A DNA stretch of 32,061 bases from Acetobacteraceae bacterium (GCA_027483125.1 JAIXVH010000416.1:1-32061); one strand, 5' to 3'. Positions 1 to 6,960 are shown, numbered from the stretch's first letter. Program-made: numbers and translations. Notes: a model not told the origin generated them from the sequence alone.

Positions 1-74
1 GGCATCAAGGGCATAACCGGTTGGACGGGCGCAGCATGCCCCCTCCCCAAACCTTGCCAAAACCCACACCGGGT

Positions 75-95
75 CCAGGGGTCGTTGACCCCTGG
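75..95. terminator. Hairpin downstream of the EI gene (first of two)
   Basis: A perfect inverted repeat with 9-bp arms (ccaggggtc / gacccctgg) and a 3-nt gtt loop lies about 75 bp past the stop of the minus-strand EI gene. It could act as a terminator for the PTS operon, but there is no clear T-tract. A second, unrelated hairpin follows 12 bp away, so the pair may instead be a dispersed GC-rich intergenic repeat. Confidence 0.45.
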
Positions 96-106
96 CAGGG
101 TGGGGT

Positions 107-133
107 CTGGGGAGGGACAGCGTCCCTCCCCAG
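107..133. terminator. Hairpin downstream of the EI gene (second of two)
   Basis: A perfect 12-bp stem (ctggggagggac / gtccctccccag) with a 3-nt loop sits 38 bp beyond the EI stop codon on the minus strand. The position suits transcription termination of the PTS operon. A run of T is missing, so an intrinsic terminator is only a tentative reading. Confidence 0.5.
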
Positions 134-170
134 GGACCGAGCGGACCTCCGGTATCCCCTCACCATCCGG

Positions 171-1967
171 CTACGCCTTGTCCGTCCCGAAGGCGCTGAC
201 GAGTTCGTGGATGCGCGCGGGGTCGGATTGTTCCATCACGCGGCGTGCGAAGCGGGCGCAGTCATCGATGTCCAGCGCGCGGATCGCTTGTTTCACGCGA
301 GGGATGGAGGAGGCGTTCATCGACAGGCTGCGGATGCCCAGGCCCAGCAGCAGGGGCACGAGTTTCGGGTTGCCGCCCATTTCCCCGCACACCGAGACCG
401 GCATGCGCATGCGCAGTGCCGCTTCGGTGGCGAATTGCACCAGGCGCAGGACGGCCGGGTGCAGCGGGTCGTAGAGGTGGGCGAGGTCGGTCTCGGCGCG
501 GTCGACGGCCAGGGTGTACATGGCGAGATCATTGGTGCCGATGGCGAAGAAATCGGCTTCCAGGGCGATCGCGTCGGCGGCGAGTGCGGCGCCTGGCGTT
601 TCGATCATGGCGCCGAGCGGCGGCAGTTTTTCAGCGATGTTCTCGCCCCGGCGGCGCAGGCGGCGGGCGACGCGTTCGTAGATGTCGCGGGCCTGCGCCA
701 CCTCGGCCGGGATGGTCACCATGGGCAGCATCACGCGCACCGGCCCGCGGGCAGCCACGCGCAGGATGGCGGCGAATTGCTCCTCCAGCAGTTCCGGGCG
801 CTTGAGCAGCAGCCGGATGCCGCGCAGGCCGAGCGCGGGGTTGGGCCCGGCCGGTGGCGGGCTGCCTTCGGCCAGCGCCTCCATATCCTTCTCGCCGCCC
901 CAGTCGAGCACGCGGATGGTCACGGGGTCCTGGCCCATCGCCTCGATGACGGCGCGATAGGCCTCCACCTGGGCGTCCTCATCGGGCAGGTCGTCCCGGT
1001 TCATGAAGAGGAACTCGGTCCGCAGCAGGCCGATGCCCTGCGCGCCGGCCTGGGCGATCAGCGGCAATTCCGCCGGGATTTCCATATTGGCCTGCAGTTC
1101 CACCACCTCGCCATCGGTGGTCTCGGCCGGCAGGCGGCGCAGCTTCGAGAGCTTGGTGCGTTCGCGGGCGTAAGCCGCGAGCGATTCGCGGGCCGCGGCC
1201 AGCGCCCCTTCGCCCGGGTGCAGCACCACCTGGCCGGTGGCGCCATCCAGCACCGCCTGGTCGCCGCGGGTCGCGGCCTCGGTCAGGCCATGGACGCCAA
1301 GGACGGCGGGAATGCCGAGCGCGCGCAGCATGATGGCGGTATGGCCATCGGCGCCACCTTCCTCGGTGGCGACGGCGGCGATGCGGCTGGGGTCGAGCAG
1401 CGCGGCATCGGCCGGCGTGATTTCCTCGGCGATCAGGATGGCACCGGGGGGGACGTCCTTCAGGCTGCGGAAGGGGGTGGCGGTGAGGGTGCGGATCAAC
1501 CGGCGGCCGATCTCGCGCACCTCGGCCGCGCGGCGCAGCAGGCCGGCCTTGTCGTCATCCTTCAGCGCCAGGATGGTGGCGGCGATCTCCTCGGCCTCGT
1601 CCAGCACGGCGGTCTCGGGTGCGAGCAGCAGGTCGCCGATGCGCTTGCGCGCGCCGCGCAGCAGCCGCGAATTGCCGAGCATCAGGATATAGGCGTCGAG
1701 CAGCGGCGCCAGTTCCTCCTGCGCCTCCTCGGGCAGGACGGAGAGCCGGGTCTTGAGCTTGGTGACCTGCTTGCGCGCCGTGGCTGCGGCGGCGTTGAGG
1801 CGTTCGCGCTCGGCCTCGACCTGTTCGGGCTTGATGTCCCGGCGCGGGGCTTCGGCGGGCGGTTCGGTGGTGTCGAAGATGGCGCCGATGGCGACACCGG
1901 GCGAGACGGCGATGCCCTTGAACACCGTCTCCTTCAATTTGCGCGGGCGCCGAGGGTCAGTCTTCAT
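171..1967 (-). CDS. ptsI: Phosphoenolpyruvate-protein phosphotransferase (PTS enzyme I)
   Basis: This cytoplasmic enzyme takes phosphate from phosphoenolpyruvate and passes it to HPr. At 598 aa it has the length of a plain enzyme I and carries no N-terminal GAF domain, unlike PtsP. The phospho-accepting histidine is about residue 209 in GGADGHTAI. The PEP-binding barrel follows, with GIGLLRTEF, RVLDWGGEKD, MIETPGAAL, FFAIGTNDLAMYTLAVDR and the active-site cysteine in VCGEMGG. Some positions differ from the enteric consensus: a Gly replaces the usual Ser before the catalytic His, and LDWGGEK replaces LDIGGDK. The start overlaps the HPr gene by 11 bp, so the two are probably translationally coupled as the last genes of the operon. 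The lack of EIIB/C genes nearby points to a regulatory role rather than sugar transport. Confidence 0.95.
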   Translation of the reverse strand: MKTDPRRPRKLKETVFKGIAVSPGVAIGAIFDTTEPPAEAPRRDIKPEQVEAERERLNAAAATARKQVTKLKTRLSVLPEEAQEELAPLLDAYILMLGNSRLLRGARKRIGDLLLAPETAVLDEAEEIAATILALKDDDKAGLLRRAAEVREIGRRLIRTLTATPFRSLKDVPPGAILIAEEITPADAALLDPSRIAAVATEEGGADGHTAIMLRALGIPAVLGVHGLTEAATRGDQAVLDGATGQVVLHPGEGALAAARESLAAYARERTKLSKLRRLPAETTDGEVVELQANMEIPAELPLIAQAGAQGIGLLRTEFLFMNRDDLPDEDAQVEAYRAVIEAMGQDPVTIRVLDWGGEKDMEALAEGSPPPAGPNPALGLRGIRLLLKRPELLEEQFAAILRVAARGPVRVMLPMVTIPAEVAQARDIYERVARRLRRRGENIAEKLPPLGAMIETPGAALAADAIALEADFFAIGTNDLAMYTLAVDRAETDLAHLYDPLHPAVLRLVQFATEAALRMRMPVSVCGEMGGNPKLVPLLLGLGIRSLSMNASSIPRVKQAIRALDIDDCARFARRVMEQSDPARIHELVSAFGTDKA

Positions 1968-2259
1968 GGAAGCGCGCCTCGATCAGCGCGGCGACGGCCT
2001 CGATCGCTTCCTTGGCGTCCCAGCCTTCGGCGCTGAGTTCGATCTCGCTGCCCTGCCCCGCGCCCAGCATCATCAACCCCATGATGGAGACGGCCGGCAC
2101 CGAGACACCATCGCGCGAGACAGTCAGATGCGCGGAGTAGCGTTCAGCCACACCCACAAGCTTAGCGGCGGCGCGCGCATGCAGCCCGCGGGAATTCAGG
2201 ATGGTCAGCCGCTTTCGCAGGACATGCGCCCCCGAGCCGGTCGGCAGCGATTCCCCCAT
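1957..2259 (-). CDS. HPr phosphocarrier protein
   Basis: This small cytoplasmic phosphocarrier sits between enzyme I and EIIA. The 100-aa product carries the phosphorylated histidine (about residue 27) in SRGLHARAA. The regulatory serine (about residue 58) lies in VSIMGLMML, the site that an HPr kinase modifies. Both residues are intact, and hprK is in the same operon, so the protein can be addressed by two phosphorylation routes. It has a roughly ten-residue N-terminal extension over the shortest HPr proteins; a start closer to VLRKRLTI is possible but has no ATG. The gene lies 6 bp after the EIIA stop and overlaps enzyme I by 11 bp. Confidence 0.95.
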   Translation of the reverse strand: MGESLPTGSGAHVLRKRLTILNSRGLHARAAAKLVGVAERYSAHLTVSRDGVSVPAVSIMGLMMLGAGQGSEIELSAEGWDAKEAIEAVAALIEARFHED

Positions 2260-2265
2260 GCGCGG

Positions 2266-2682
2266 CTAGCCCCCCTTGCAGTCGTCCTTGTGGTGCGCCT
2301 GCTCGACACAGGCGGTGATATATTTGCGCCCAGCATCGGCCGCGTGGTCAACCGCCGCAACCAGGGGTTCGCTGCCGCGGATTTTTGCCAGTTTCACCAG
2401 CATCGGCAAGTTCACGCCGGCCAGCACCTTCACCTTGCCATTGGCCAGGCTGCTGGCGAGGTTGGACGGCGTGCCGCCGATGATGTCGGTCAGCACCACC
2501 ACGCCATCGCCCTGGTCCACCGCGCCGATCGATTCGCGGATATCGGTGCGCCTTCCGGCCATGTCGTCATCGGGGCCGATGCAGACGGTCGCGACCGCCT
2601 GCTGCGGACCCACGACATGCTCCATGGCCAGCCGCAATTCCTCGGCGAGGCGACCATGGGTGACGAGGACGAGGCCGATCAT
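2266..2682 (-). CDS. PTS EIIA component, mannose/fructose (EIIA-Man) family
   Basis: This 138-aa single-domain EIIA protein accepts phosphate from HPr. The predicted active-site histidine is residue 9 in MIGLVLVTHG. The family signature VVVLTDIIGGTPSNLA is plain in the middle of the protein, followed by AGVNLPMLVKL. The ORF track extends it to 215 aa, but those extra residues are the antisense-like tail over rapZ. The ATG at 2682 gives the exact family N-terminus and leaves a 25-bp gap to rapZ. No EIIB or EIIC partner is encoded nearby, so it is most likely a regulatory phosphoacceptor, as proposed for other alphaproteobacterial EIIA-Man proteins. Confidence 0.92.
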   Translation of the reverse strand: MIGLVLVTHGRLAEELRLAMEHVVGPQQAVATVCIGPDDDMAGRRTDIRESIGAVDQGDGVVVLTDIIGGTPSNLASSLANGKVKVLAGVNLPMLVKLAKIRGSEPLVAAVDHAADAGRKYITACVEQAHHKDDCKGG

Positions 2683-2707
2683 CGGCGGCCTTGGGTGGGG
2701 AGAGGTT

Positions 2708-3700
2708 TCATTCGGCCTTGGCCATATGGGGGGGCGTGGGGGTGTTTTCGATGCCCTGAGACGTCGTGTTAGCGCTGCGCGGGTCTGCCGGCAATTCCCC
2801 CGCGGCGGAGCCGCCAAGCTCACTTCCGGCGGAGCCGCCAAGCTCACGATGCAGCAGTTCAACCTGCCGCTGTGGCGCATCGGCCATGCGTAAGAGATGC
2901 TGGTGCAGCGCACAGGCCAGCGCCACCGAGCGATGCTTCCCGCCGGTGCAGCCCAGCGCGATGGTCAGGTACTTCTTACCCTCGGCCTGGTAGGCCGGCA
3001 GCAGCCCTTCCAGCATGCCGGTCAGATGCGCCCAGAAGGGCGCGAAGGCCGGGTCGGCCTGGACATGGGCGGCCACATGCGGGTCCTGGCCCGTGAGCGG
3101 GCGCAGGGCCGCGACATAATGCGGGTTGGCGAGGAAGCGCAGGTCGAACACCAGGTCAGCCTCGCGCGGCAATCCTTTCGGAAACGCGAAAGACATGATG
3201 GTGACCACCAGCCCCGGCCCGCCGGCCTGGCGGAAGCGGCGTTCCAGCCGCTGGCGCAATGCGGGGATCGGCAGGTCGGTGGTGTCGATCAGCAGGTCGG
3301 CGGCCGCGCGCAAGGGGGCCAGCAGCGCGGTCTCGCGCGCGATGCCATCGGCGACCGAGGTGCCGAGCGCGCCGCCCGGCGCCAGAGGGTGCCGCCTGCG
3401 CGTCTCGGTGTAGCGGCGCAGCAGCACGCCCTCATCGGCGGTGGCGAAGAGCAAAGTGGGGTCGAGATCGGGGCGCAGGCGCAGGCGTTCGAGAATGACC
3501 AGCAGCGCCTCGGGCGCGAAGCCGCGGCTGCGGGTGTCCACGCCGACCGCGATCGGCAATGCGCCGTCGCCGAGGGCGGATTCGAGCAGGTTCAGCGGCG
3601 GGTTATCGACCGTCTCGAAGCCCATGTCCTCGAGCATGTTCAACATGGTGGCGCGGCCGGCGCCCGACAGGCCGGTGACGATGACGACGGGGCGCTTCAT
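2708..3700 (-). CDS. rapZ: RapZ-family nucleotide-binding protein
   Basis: RapZ (formerly YvcJ/YhbJ) is a P-loop protein. In enterobacteria it binds small RNAs and guides RNase E to glmS control; its role in alphaproteobacteria is less certain. The 330-aa product has a P-loop at residues 10-18 (GLSGAGRAT, with Arg in place of the usual Lys), then LEDMGFETVDN and the family motifs VDTRSRGF, DTTDLP, SFAFPKGLP, DLVFDLRFLANPHY and IALGCTGGKHRSV. The ATG at 3700 overlaps the hprK stop by 4 bp. After the conserved core, about 45 residues of low-complexity tail contain an 8-residue repeat. The usual hprK neighbourhood supports a link to PTS control. Confidence 0.92.
   Translation of the reverse strand: MKRPVVIVTGLSGAGRATMLNMLEDMGFETVDNPPLNLLESALGDGALPIAVGVDTRSRGFAPEALLVILERLRLRPDLDPTLLFATADEGVLLRRYTETRRRHPLAPGGALGTSVADGIARETALLAPLRAAADLLIDTTDLPIPALRQRLERRFRQAGGPGLVVTIMSFAFPKGLPREADLVFDLRFLANPHYVAALRPLTGQDPHVAAHVQADPAFAPFWAHLTGMLEGLLPAYQAEGKKYLTIALGCTGGKHRSVALACALHQHLLRMADAPQRQVELLHRELGGSAGSELGGSAAGELPADPRSANTTSQGIENTPTPPHMAKAE
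2803..2847. repeat. Tandem 24-bp repeat in the rapZ tail
   Basis: Two identical 21-bp copies (cggcggagccgcc followed by aagctcac) are separated by 3 bp, giving a 24-bp period that stays in frame. On the minus strand they encode GGSAGSEL then GGSAAGEL near the C-terminus of RapZ. Each unit holds a small palindrome, ggcgg-ag-ccgcc. This is probably a slippage-generated low-complexity tail, or a short intergenic palindrome absorbed into the gene. Confidence 0.8.
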
Positions 3701-4137
3701 GGCGCGAAGGCGCCGCTGGTTTGGCGCAATTCGCCCAGGGCGGCGCGCAGTGCCCAGGCGCAAAGGGTGGGTGCCGCCGGGTGGGCGGCATCCAGCGGGA
3801 ATTCGGGCAGCGTGAGGCCAAGGGCGTCGAAGCGCGCGGGTTCGGGCAGGCGGGGCGGCGTGCTGGTCAGCCGTGCGGCGGCGGCGAGGCGTGCGGGCGC
3901 ATGCGGGATGCCGCGAAAGATGCCCAGGCCGCGCGCTTCGATCATGCCGGCGAGCGCGGCGGGCGCTTCGGCCCAGAGCGCGTCATGGTCACGGCGGAGC
4001 TGCACCTGGTCATCAGCCACCAGCGACCACCCTGCCTCGATCAGGCGCAGGGCGAGCAGGGATTTGCCCGCACCCGGAGGGCCGAGCAGCAGCAGGCCCG
4101 AGCCTGCGCGGGCGACGCAGGTGGCGTGGATCAGCAG
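3697..4137 (-). CDS. hprK: HPr kinase/phosphorylase, short alphaproteobacterial type, non-canonical start
   Basis: The enzyme phosphorylates and dephosphorylates the regulatory serine of HPr. Translation upstream of the 107-aa track ORF (which begins at MADDQV) gives LIHATCVARAGSG, then the Walker A loop GPPGAGKS at residues 19-26, then LALRLIEAGWSLVADDQVQL. The family motif EARGLGIFRG follows. At about 146 aa it matches the short form lacking the N-terminal domain of Firmicutes HprK. Between the in-frame TGA and the Walker A loop there is no ATG, GTG or TTG. The only plausible initiators are two adjacent CTG codons (4137 and 4134), or ATC. CTG at 4137 would give MLIHATC, the expected family N-terminus. 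The 3' end overlaps rapZ by 4 bp. Confidence 0.85.
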   Translation of the reverse strand: MLIHATCVARAGSGLLLLGPPGAGKSLLALRLIEAGWSLVADDQVQLRRDHDALWAEAPAALAGMIEARGLGIFRGIPHAPARLAAAARLTSTPPRLPEPARFDALGLTLPEFPLDAAHPAAPTLCAWALRAALGELRQTSGAFAP

Positions 4138-4240
4138 GGTGGCGGGTCCGGCAGGGGCGCGTCACGAGGGCAATGATGGCGTGAATGGGGTGCTGGCGCC
4201 AGAGCGGGCCGGTTTTGCTGGACGCGGCAGCGGCAGCCTA

Positions 4241-4250
4241 TTACATGTAA
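4241..4250. promoter_or_regulatory. Palindrome at the toxin-antitoxin promoter
   Basis: A perfect 10-bp palindrome, ttacatgtaa, ends 4 bp before the antitoxin start codon at 4255. It is an AT-rich spot in a very GC-rich setting. Antitoxins of the MazE type commonly bind palindromes at their own promoters, so this is a reasonable autoregulatory operator. It also lies in the 117-bp gap upstream of the divergent hprK, so binding could affect both directions. Confidence 0.5.
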
Positions 4251-4254
4251 CCTA

Positions 4255-4476
4255 ATGTCCGCCACCAAGCCCACCCGCCTGAAGGTCGCCGAGCACCGCG
4301 CCCGGCTGCGCGCCCAGGGCCTGCGCCCGATCCAGATCTGGGTGCCGGACATGCGCGCCGCCGGCTTTCGCGACGCCGCCCACCGCCAATCCACCGCCGT
4401 GGCGGACAGCGCGGCCAGCGCGGAGGACCAGGCCTTCATCGACGCCATCTCCGCCCTGCCGGAAGGGCAGGGTTGA
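4255..4476 (+). CDS. MazE-like antitoxin
   Basis: This 73-aa protein fits the small MazE-like antitoxin family (DUF3018 type). The core GLRPIQIWVPDMRAAGF, followed by RQS, is the recognisable family motif. The N-terminal basic stretch (KPTRLKVAEHRARLR) would serve DNA binding, and the acidic C-terminal part would cover the toxin. Its TGA stop overlaps the TTG start of the next gene, which is the normal coupled arrangement for antitoxin and toxin. The palindrome just upstream suggests autoregulation. Confidence 0.88.
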   Translation: MSATKPTRLKVAEHRARLRAQGLRPIQIWVPDMRAAGFRDAAHRQSTAVADSAASAEDQAFIDAISALPEGQG

Positions 4477-4829
4477 AGCGCGGCGACATCTGGACCGTGG
4501 CGGGGGGTGCGGACTACGCCGGCAAGCCGCGGCCGGTGGTGATCGTGCAGGATGATCACTTCGACGCAACCGAATCCATCACCATCTGCGCCTTCACCAC
4601 CGACACTACCGAGGCGCCGCTGTTTCGCCTTGCAGTGGCACCCGATGCGCGCAACGGGCTGCGCGCCGAATCGCGGTTGATGGTGGACAAGATCACAACG
4701 GTTCCGAAGGCCAGGCTCGGCACCCGCATCGGCCGGCTGGCGGCGGCGGATATGCTGCGCGTGAACCAGGCGATGATGGTGTTTCTGGGTCTCGCGGCCT
4801 CGCCGCGCGCCGGTACGAAAGCCCGCTGA
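4473..4829 (+). CDS. MazF/PemK-family endoribonuclease toxin
   Basis: The 118-aa product matches the PemK/MazF family of mRNA interferases. It begins MKRGDIWTV, then GKPRPVVIVQ, ITICAFTTD and the conserved SRLMVDKITTVPKARLG block holding the catalytic region. The start is TTG at 4473, overlapping the antitoxin stop by 4 bp (TTGA). No frameshift or stop is visible, so the toxin appears intact. The pair lies at the edge of an AT-rich accessory patch between hprK and tgt, which fits acquisition by transfer. Cleavage specificity cannot be read from sequence. Confidence 0.92.
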   Translation: MKRGDIWTVAGGADYAGKPRPVVIVQDDHFDATESITICAFTTDTTEAPLFRLAVAPDARNGLRAESRLMVDKITTVPKARLGTRIGRLAAADMLRVNQAMMVFLGLAASPRAGTKAR

Positions 4830-4855
4830 CAGCGGCTGTTCAAGCGTGCGCCGCG

Positions 4856-4926
4856 AGGGCATGTGGCGCGCATGGAATTCCGATAAATCGCTGATATGCG
4901 CGATTGCCACGCCCGCGCCGGCACCT
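4856..4926 (+). pseudogene. Decayed duplicate of the tgt 5' end
   Basis: This segment aligns without gaps to 5835-5905, the start of tgt and its leader, at a constant offset of 979 bp. By hand count 56 of 70 positions agree. It reads MEFR, then a TAA stop, then residues resembling tgt (RDCHARAGT against RDGQARAGT). Similarity ends just after the Gly-Thr codons. It begins 27 bp past the mazF stop. It is a non-functional remnant that, together with the true tgt start, brackets the AT-rich block. Confidence 0.8.
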
Positions 4927-4970
4927 CCATCGCGCTCGGAAGCAGCTTTTCCCGGATTACAATTCTCCTT

Positions 4971-5405
4971 CTACAAAAACACGCCACTTGCACGCTCCAA
5001 GAACCATCTATCATCATGAGATCTAAATATAATAAAAACTCGCACATTACGGTAAAGAATGCTACCGGAACAGCACCCCAATCTTGAATTTAGTATTCTC
5101 TCGCAGAATACTTCATTATTTTCAAATGCGCACGATAGTAAATTTCGCTCAACGAATCGCTCAAACTGCTGCGCCGACAAGCCAGAGTCGCGACTTAACG
5201 ATAGAAGAGAGATACGTAAGAATCCCTGAAACCTTTCGTTTCTTTCGGCCGTAAATTCAGAATTGGGCGGGGTGGTTTGTATTGTTTCTATGGGAACGGA
5301 GCTAGGATGACTGCTAGTCAAACCCCATTGTACATCATCGCGAGCACACGCCGCAATGAACACACACAAACATGCTGCAGCAATAAATCTCAAAGAATTT
5401 GCCAT
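4971..5405 (-). CDS. Small lipoprotein of unknown function in an AT-rich patch
   Basis: I do not recognise the family. The 144-aa product starts with a hydrophobic signal (LRFIAAACLCVFIAAC), and the cysteine at residue 20 fits a lipobox (IAAC), so it is probably a lipid-anchored envelope protein. The ATG at 5405 is preferred over the track start because a strong gggaggggtgc ribosome site precedes it and the signal peptide begins there. Further cysteines occur late in the protein, including a CC pair in RLGCCSG. Codon use is much more AT-rich than in neighbouring genes, which points to transfer. It sits alone between the tgt remnant and the heptamer repeat. Confidence 0.65.
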   Translation of the reverse strand: MANSLRFIAAACLCVFIAACARDDVQWGLTSSHPSSVPIETIQTTPPNSEFTAERNERFQGFLRISLLSLSRDSGLSAQQFERFVERNLLSCAFENNEVFCERILNSRLGCCSGSILYRNVRVFIIFRSHDDRWFLERASGVFL

Positions 5406-5850
5406 GCACCCCTCCCTACTGAGCACGTTCTTCAGTAGTTGCATTGAATATATTTTGAATTATTCGCCGCGTCCGCAATCAATATTCAATATTCAATATT
5501 CAATATTCAATATTTCAAAATTTATTGATTGATTGCGCATCGAAAAACGTGTCTGGTACATTTAGTAACACAGACCCAGTTATGCGTTACGGTCAAAAAC
5601 GGCGGCATTTTCAGGGACCAGCAAAGATCGACTGCCAGCGTCAAATGAACTGGGTAAATAGTCGAATGATTGAAATGCTGTGTCAAGCAGCACCTAGGCG
5701 GATCACCCGATCATGATAAGTTGAATGCTTCGCCCTCGGACCTCCCGTAACGCCATACTACTGCGGTCCGAATGCCAGCGGAGCGCTGTCGCAACAGCTC
5801 GCCATACTTAGGCCCTTGGCTGCCACCGGCATAAAGGGCAATGGGCGCCC
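5406..5850. other. AT-rich intergenic stretch before tgt, no supported gene
   Basis: This 445-bp gap holds the heptamer repeat and then moderately AT-rich sequence until GC content rises again near 5710. A 63-aa plus-strand ORF (5525-5716) has no recognisable features and no good ribosome site. The stretch could be the remains of a mobile element, but no terminal repeats, transposase motif or integrase motif were found. The last 16 bp belong to the leader copy of the tgt direct repeat. Confidence 0.6.
5481..5516. repeat. Heptanucleotide tandem repeat (aatattc), about five units
   Basis: Four exact copies of aatattc and a fifth imperfect one (aatattt) run head to tail in the AT-rich block, about 75 bp upstream of the lipoprotein start on the minus strand. 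Each unit contains the palindrome aatatt. Such a tract can change length by slippage. Whether it affects expression is not visible. Confidence 0.95.
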
Positions 5851-6960
5851 ATGGAATTCCAATGGAACGCTGAAGCGCGCGACGGCCAGGCCCGCGCCGG
5901 CACATTGCACACCGCCCATGGCCCCGTCGCCACCCCCGTCTTCATGCCCGTCGGCACCGCCGGCACCGTCAAGGGCATGACCGCCGATGGCGTGCGCTCC
6001 ACCGGCGCCTCCATCGTGCTGGGCAACACCTATCACCTGATGCTGCGCCCGGGTGCGGAGCGCATCGCGCGCCTGGGCGGGCTGCATCGCTTCATGGACT
6101 GGCATGGCCCCATCCTGACCGATAGCGGCGGCTTCCAGGTCATGTCGCTCTCGGCCTTGCGCAAGATGGATACCGATGGCGTGACCTTCCAGTCGCATAT
6201 CGATGGCTCCAAGCATCGGCTGACGCCGGAGCGCTCCATCGAAATCCAGCATCTGCTGGGCAGCACCATCACCATGAGCTTCGATGAATGCACGCCCTAC
6301 CCCGCCACGCATGAGCAGGCGGCGCATTCCATGCGCATTTCCATGCGCTGGGCCGCGCGCGGCCGGGCGGCATTCCAGCAGCGCCCGGGCTATGCGCTGT
6401 TCGGCATCGTGCAGGGCAGCACCTTCGCCGATCTGCGCGCCGAATCGGTGGCCGCCCTGACCGATATCGGCTTCGAGGGATACGCGGTGGGCGGGCTTGC
6501 CGTGGGCGAGGGCCAGCAGGCCATGTTCGACACGCTGGACGTCACCACACCGCTGCTGCCACAGGACAAGCCGCGCTACCTGATGGGCGTGGGCACGCCC
6601 GATGACATCATCGGCGCCGTGGCCCGCGGCATCGACATGTTCGATTGCGTGATCCCCACCCGCTCCGGCCGCATGGGCCGCGCCTATACCTCGACCGGGC
6701 AGCTCAACCTGCGCAATGCCCGCCATGCCGATGACCCCGCGCCGCTGGATGCCGATTGCGACTGCCCCGCCTGCCGGAACCACAGCCGCGCCTATATCCA
6801 TCATCTGTTCAAGGCGGGTGAAATGCTGGGGCCGATCCTGCTGACCTGGCACAATATCCGCTACTACCAGCGGCTGATGGTGCGGCTTCGCGCCGCCATC
6901 ATCGCAGGCAATTTCGACCAGGAAGCCGCCGCCATCCGCGCCGGCTGGAGCCAAGCATGA
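5851..6960 (+). CDS. tgt: tRNA-guanine transglycosylase
   Basis: Tgt swaps the wobble guanine of GUN-anticodon tRNAs for the queuosine precursor preQ1. The 369-aa product is full length. Visible landmarks are [24 protein letters not shown] (general acid/base Asp91), [27 protein letters not shown] and MFDCVIPTR with the nucleophile Asp265. The zinc site is CDCPAC (Cys303, 305, 308) with His334 in LLTWHNI. The stop overlaps the queF start by 4 bp, so the two queuosine enzymes form an operon. The N-terminal codons and leader are repeated in degenerate form 979 bp upstream. No queA, queC, queD or queE is in the window. Confidence 0.97.
   Translation: MEFQWNAEARDGQARAGTLHTAHGPVATPVFMPVGTAGTVKGMTADGVRSTGASIVLGNTYHLMLRPGAERIARLGGLHRFMDWHGPILTDSGGFQVMSLSALRKMDTDGVTFQSHIDGSKHRLTPERSIEIQHLLGSTITMSFDECTPYPATHEQAAHSMRISMRWAARGRAAFQQRPGYALFGIVQGSTFADLRAESVAALTDIGFEGYAVGGLAVGEGQQAMFDTLDVTTPLLPQDKPRYLMGVGTPDDIIGAVARGIDMFDCVIPTRSGRMGRAYTSTGQLNLRNARHADDPAPLDADCDCPACRNHSRAYIHHLFKAGEMLGPILLTWHNIRYYQRLMVRLRAAIIAGNFDQEAAAIRAGWSQA

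Noticed and set aside
21-2036. 671-aa plus-strand ORF
   Set aside because: It is antisense to enzyme I and HPr, with low-complexity composition and no recognisable domain.
4131-4910. 259-aa minus-strand ORF spanning the toxin-antitoxin genes into hprK as an hprK fusion
   Set aside because: It is in a different frame from hprK and ends with a TGA just inside its start; it shadows the plus-strand toxin and antitoxin.
5481-5516. CRISPR array or iteron-type replication origin
   Set aside because: The 7-bp units are directly abutting with no spacers, and no rep or cas gene is near.
5541-5620. Insertion-sequence end in the AT-rich block
   Set aside because: The stretch around gtgtctggtacatttag looked like a possible element end, but no matching inverted end or transposase fragment was found.
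5525-5716. 63-aa plus-strand ORF in the AT-rich block as a gene
   Set aside because: No ribosome site, no recognised motif and no coupling to a neighbour. It may be part of a dead mobile element but nothing proves it.
5758-6954. 398-aa minus-strand ORF opposite tgt
   Set aside because: The sense-strand tgt has every catalytic and zinc residue; the antisense frame has none of note.
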